A stretch of 64,000 bases of DNA, taken from Undaria pinnatifida. Its lineage: Eukaryota > Sar > Phaeophyceae > Laminariales > Alariaceae. Below, piece after piece: positions 59,996-64,000 of the stretch (the stretch's first letter is position 1; each line of letters opens with the position of its first letter). The notes beneath the pieces were generated by a model, which saw nothing but the letters and a program-made list of their open reading frames with translations, was not told where the DNA came from and searched no databases. The DNA lies in NCBI GenBank assembly GCA_012845835.1, contig JABAKD010000029.1, positions 13,283,892 to 13,347,891 on the forward strand, in the 5' to 3' direction. Made by a program: the position numbers and the translations under genes.

Positions 59996-60084
59996 GTGGA
60001 GTAGGTTGTTACGTGTGGCGCCCCGGTGGTGGTGTAGGTGGAGGAGAAAGGTGGCGTAAAAGCCGGCGATCGGTAAACTACGAA

Positions 60085-60300
60085 CTACTAACTAAGGCGG
60101 GTATGATAACCCGGTTTACGTGTGTGTTGGAGCGTGATAGCTCAGGTGTGATAACCCAGAAATGGAACTCGGAACTGTGGCGTGGTAGCCGGGATGTAAA
60201 TACACGGGCGTGGTAGCCGTGCAGTGGTGAAGGCGTGATAGCCCTTGAAATATATATGGGGCGTGGTAGCCCTTGGCGTGGTAGCCGTAGAAGAGACACA
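60085..60300 (+). repeat. Short GCGTGGTAGCC repeats
   Basis: About eight copies of GCGTGGTAGCC or GTGTGATAACCC-type words, 10-40 bp apart. They lie where the copia 3' LTR could be, but no LTR edge could be fixed. Confidence 0.7.
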
Positions 60301-60836
60301 GAGAAGACACAAGGTAGAGGCAAAAATAGAGTCGAAAAATAGAGTGATATTATTCGGGCATATAAAAACCCACAACACATAATCCCGTTGTGGAAATCCA
60401 TCCCACACATATACGAAACCCCCAAAATTCTCGGATCCATCTTTTCAACGGATTCTTGTTTGCAATCTGACAATGGAGTGAGTACGTCCGACAGCCCCCC
60501 TACTCGCAACATTGTCATGATTTATCCAGACAACCTTGTTAAAACGTAAATTCCCAGCTACCAAAATACTGCAGAGGTTTTCTTTACTCAAGTCCAGAAA
60601 ACAAAAAAATGTTGCATTTGCAAAAAAATTCAAAATCCACTCCCTCCACTTGCAATAACACTCAAATCCATTCTCATCACATCCATGACCAATAAAACTC
60701 AAACACTATTCAGTATTTTTCATCGATCAATTTGAATGCAAGTCCTTGAACCCTCATAAAGATACATCAGAAAACAAAACAAAGAAACATGTAAGAAGTA
60801 GAAAGTCAGAAAATCAAACACTGTCCGAGAGAGAAA

Positions 60837-63800
60837 TCACATCAAATTCATCATTATCCCCCGGTGAAATTCAAACTCCCTCTCAGGTAACGCCTTGGTG
60901 AGGAAGTCAGCATGCTGGTACTGCGACGCTATGTGGATAATTTCGACCTCCTTCCTTTCTACCAGTTCCCTCAAAAAGTGATGCCTCACGTCAATGTGCT
61001 TCGAGTTCGAGTTCGAAATCGGGTGCTTTTGCAATTTGGATGGCACCCTCGTTATCCTCATACATGGCAATGCACGGCATCCTTGCCTTCGGCAACATAA
61101 ACACCAAACCTGCCTCAAAATTAAAATCTCCTTCCCCATGTTCGACATAGCCACATACTCCGCCTGAGTAGTCGAGAGAGTCACACACTTCTGCGTCTTG
61201 GAGTACCACGAAACAGGCCCCCCCGCACACATCACTACCCCCCCCGACACGCTTCTCCTGTCCGTACTGCGCGAAGCATAGTCGGCATCTGCGAACAAAA
61301 CCAAACTTATCCCCGCCAACGTCCCCTTCTGAAAGGGAATCCCAAAAGAACTCGTCCTCATTGCATACCCTAGTATACTACGTGCCGCTTTCCAGTATCG
61401 CTTCGGGGCACTGCAATACCTTGCTACTGCCCTCACTGAATTCACGATATCCGGCCTGGTCAACAAGGCGATCCACAAAGCGCACCGATCAACTCTCGGA
61501 AAGGGAACAGAATATTCGGCTCGTCAACATCAAAATCCCAAAGCCTTCAAGTTGTAGGAATCGGGATAGCGTTGCACCATTCCACACCATACTTCTCTCC
61601 CAATTCTTCTGTGTACGTCTGTTGTGAAATAGTCAACCTCCCTGCCTCCCTGTCTCTCTCGTAATAGCACCTCGAGTACCACTTGAGCTCGCCCAACGAC
61701 TTAACTGGAACGAGACGTCCGAGATCCTTACCGAACTGATCACACCTTTCCTTCCTTCCCACGGCAAAAATATCATCAACATGCACCACTAGGTGCATCA
61801 CTACTTCCCCCCCTTCAACCAAACGAAAAACACACGAATCAGCCAAGCAATGCACAAACCCCAAAGCCAAAAGACACTTCCTCAGTAATGCATACCACTG
61901 TCTGGATGCCTGTCTCAAACCATAAAGACTCTTGCTCAGCTTCACAACCTTCCCTGACAATGAACCACACCCTTCTGGCAATCGCATATAGACATCCTCG
62001 GCAAGATCTGCCCTCACAAAAACCTGGTCTATATCGAAATGGCACAACTCTAGGTCATTTTCACGCGCCAACGCAGCCCACAAACGGACACTGGACGAGG
62101 CGCGTACAAATCTCCAAAGTCAATGTACTCTCTCTGCATGTCACCCCTAGCTACAAGTCTCGCCTTCGCTTTCGTAGGCCAACCAAATTGATCAACCTTC
62201 CAATCAAAAATGAGCTTGCTACTGATCACGTTGTCTATTCGTTGCTACTCGTCAACAACTTCGAACGCCCCCGCTTCAAGCAAACCGAACACTTCACGCT
62301 TAGCCGCGTCCATGAACTGTGCGCCATGCTCACCGTCACGCGCCTCCCTGCACGTCTTGGGTACGCGGAGGTCCTTGGCGTGGCAGAGGGGCATGTCGGG
62401 CCGCAGGTGAGAGGGGCGCATCTCGCGAAGAGCTACGTCGACATCCTCCCGCGTGGCGAGGCGCGACACAAGGCCGAGCGGCACTCCCCGCCCCGACGGC
62501 CCAAGCGACCAATAGCTACCCCCGCTCTCCTCCCCGCCCGTGGTGTCGTATGGCGGTGCACCTTTGCTCTCCTCCACGCCCCCGGACCCCGCATGCTGCC
62601 TGCCGCCGTCCCCCAGCTCACCAGATCCGTGCCCCAGCAGGAGCACTCGTTGCGCGTTCAGGGCCCGCCGGTTGGCCAGCATCGACAGCAGCACATCCTC
62701 CCCCGCATGAGATAGGAGCCCTACCCCGTGGTCGAACGATGTCGCCTCCGGCAGCGGCGTAGACACCGCTTCTTCCGGCACGCCTGAGAGCTGACGGCCC
62801 TCCGACCTGGTCCTTCCTGGCACGCGCTCGTCGCCCCTCTCGCTCAGTATCCTCGTTGCATGGGGGGTGAGCGGCGAGGAATATCCTGCGGCGACCGGCG
62901 GCGGCTGCCCCCTTCTGTACGTCCGCGGGGCCAGTGTCGACGCCGGTGATGGTGATGACGATGTCGTTGAGGCGGCGTCCTCGATGGAAGACGGAGACCA
63001 CTCCGGCATTGACGAACATGTGGCAGGCGGTGTGTGAGCGCTGGGCGAGTGCGCAGGCGGCAGACCGGCAGCGGCGGGCGGCATGGCAGTCGGTCCGGGC
63101 GGCGGTGAGGTGTGAGCGCTGGGTGAGTGCGCGGACGGCGGTGATGACGATTGCAGCGGTGGTGGCGGCCATGTGGCTGCTGCAGGCGGTGTACCTGCAG
63201 TAACAGGCGGCTTCGAGCGAGGGGTGTGAGCGCTGGGTGAGTGCGCGGGCGCCGGACCGGCAGCGGTGGGCGGCATACCAGTCGGTCCGGGCGGCGGCGA
63301 GGTGTGAGCGCTGGGTAAGTGCACGGGCGGCGGACCGGCAGCGGTGGGCGGCATAGCAGTCAGTCCGGGCGGCGGCGAGGTGTGAGCGCTGGGTGAGTGC
63401 GCGGGCAGTGGACCGGCAGTGGCGGGCGGCGTCGAGGCAACCTCGAATGACACCCCGGCGGCGTGGGCGGTGCTGGCCCGGAAGGGGCAGTACTGAACCC
63501 CCCCCCCCCCGACTGTGGCAGCGGCGCCCATGTAACGTTGCTAGAGTAGCATACGCGCCCTGTGCCATCCCTGAGTACCTTCACACAGCAGTCGGCATGG
63601 TTGTCGCCCGCGTTGAGAAAGTAGCACGGCACTGCCTTGTCGTCCAGCTCCGACCTCCTCTCCCGGTACATGAAACCGTACTGAAAAAACGGCACCACCA
63701 AGAAAGCACCCTTCTTGCCGGTGAACAGCTCCTGCGGCGACGCGCGACCGGGGTTTGAAGGGGAAGCAGCCCGGTTGAGCTTCTGCGCGGCATCCTTTGC

Positions 63801-64000
63801 CGATTCCGCCCAGAGCTTGTCCCCGCGAGCATCCAAGCCGCGAACACACGAGAACCCCCCCGGCCCCAAACGTCGCTCCGCGGCGAGACGAGATGCCATG
63901 GCGATTTTGTTGCAACGCTGGATTGCATTCTCCACTACCCCATTGTATTGCTGCGCTCCGGGGGGGGAGTGCTGCACGGCGATTCCCATGGTGGAGCAGA
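60837..64000 (-). pseudogene. Ty1/copia pol, frameshifted, running off the window
   Basis: Integrase end at 63989-63500 (SPPGAQQYNGVVENAIQRCN, PQELFTGKK, YGFMYRERRSELDDKAVPCYF), a Pro/Ala/Ser linker of tandem repeats (63430-62950), RT start (AAKREVFGLLEAGAFEVVDE), WKVDQFGWPTKAKARLVARG, RT core (61547-62083: LCHFDIDQVFVRADL, VYMRLPEG, KSLYGLRQASRQWY, VVHVDDIFAVG) and RNase H (61478-60837: LFADADYASRSTDRRSVSGG, LSTTQAEYVA, HIDVRHHFLRELVE, HADFLTKALPE). At least three frame changes and a small deletion between 61547 and 61478 make it defective. IN before RT is the copia order. Confidence 0.92.
63030..63430 (-). repeat. 84-bp tandem repeats in the copia IN-RT linker
   Basis: Three to four units encoding about 28 residues each, on the pattern HSPSAHTSPPPGPT plus A/GMPPTAAGPPP. 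The same array appears on plus as GTGTGAGCGCTGGGTGAGTG words. Confidence 0.85.

Overview
The window is nuclear DNA of a eukaryote with a large, repeat-rich genome. The genes are split by many GT-AG introns of 0.3 to 6.6 kb, the exons are short (45 to 210 bp for the conserved genes), and almost everything else is microsatellite, minisatellite, MITE or decayed retroelement. A large-genome alga, for example a brown-alga-like stramenopile, would fit. That placement is inference; nothing in the sequence proves it.

Layout. From 1 to 5.05 kb there are repeats only. From 5051 to 7061 (minus) lies a two-exon gene for a secreted or membrane protein of unknown function. From 7.1 to 10.2 kb there are repeats. 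From 10186 to 18575 (minus) lies DRG1, a translation-linked GTPase, with ten exons that I could join into 372 residues. Only 204 bp separate its ATG from that of SAE1/AOS1 (18780-44741, plus), the small subunit of the SUMO-activating enzyme, with nine exons joined into 336 residues. The pair therefore looks like a head-to-head bidirectional promoter. SAE1 covers 26 kb because its introns hold a TATCGAT-rich field, a GGGTT pentamer array, a 52-copy 20-bp minisatellite, a TATGA array, MITEs and a broken Ty3/gypsy chromovirus.

From 44.7 kb to the end I see no clear host gene. There is an 835-bp Tc1/pogo-like TIR element, and a decayed LTR retroelement (about 53.6 to 49.3 kb, minus) in which a NADAR domain sits between the Gag zinc knuckle and the retropepsin. 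Then come a roughly 75-bp satellite, a LINE reverse transcriptase cut open by a tandem TRIM element with an exact 4-bp target duplication, and a broken Ty1/copia pol running off the window end.

Three observations stand out. (1) NADAR, a family tied to NAD/ADP-ribose chemistry, lies inside a Gag-Pol-like retroelement. (2) Many exons of both conserved genes have a decayed partial copy within 50 to 550 bp ('exon echoes'). (3) A 666-bp TRIM with three 85-bp LTRs and two cores carrying a tRNA-like T-arm sits inside the LINE, and removing it and one GTGG restores the LINE frame.
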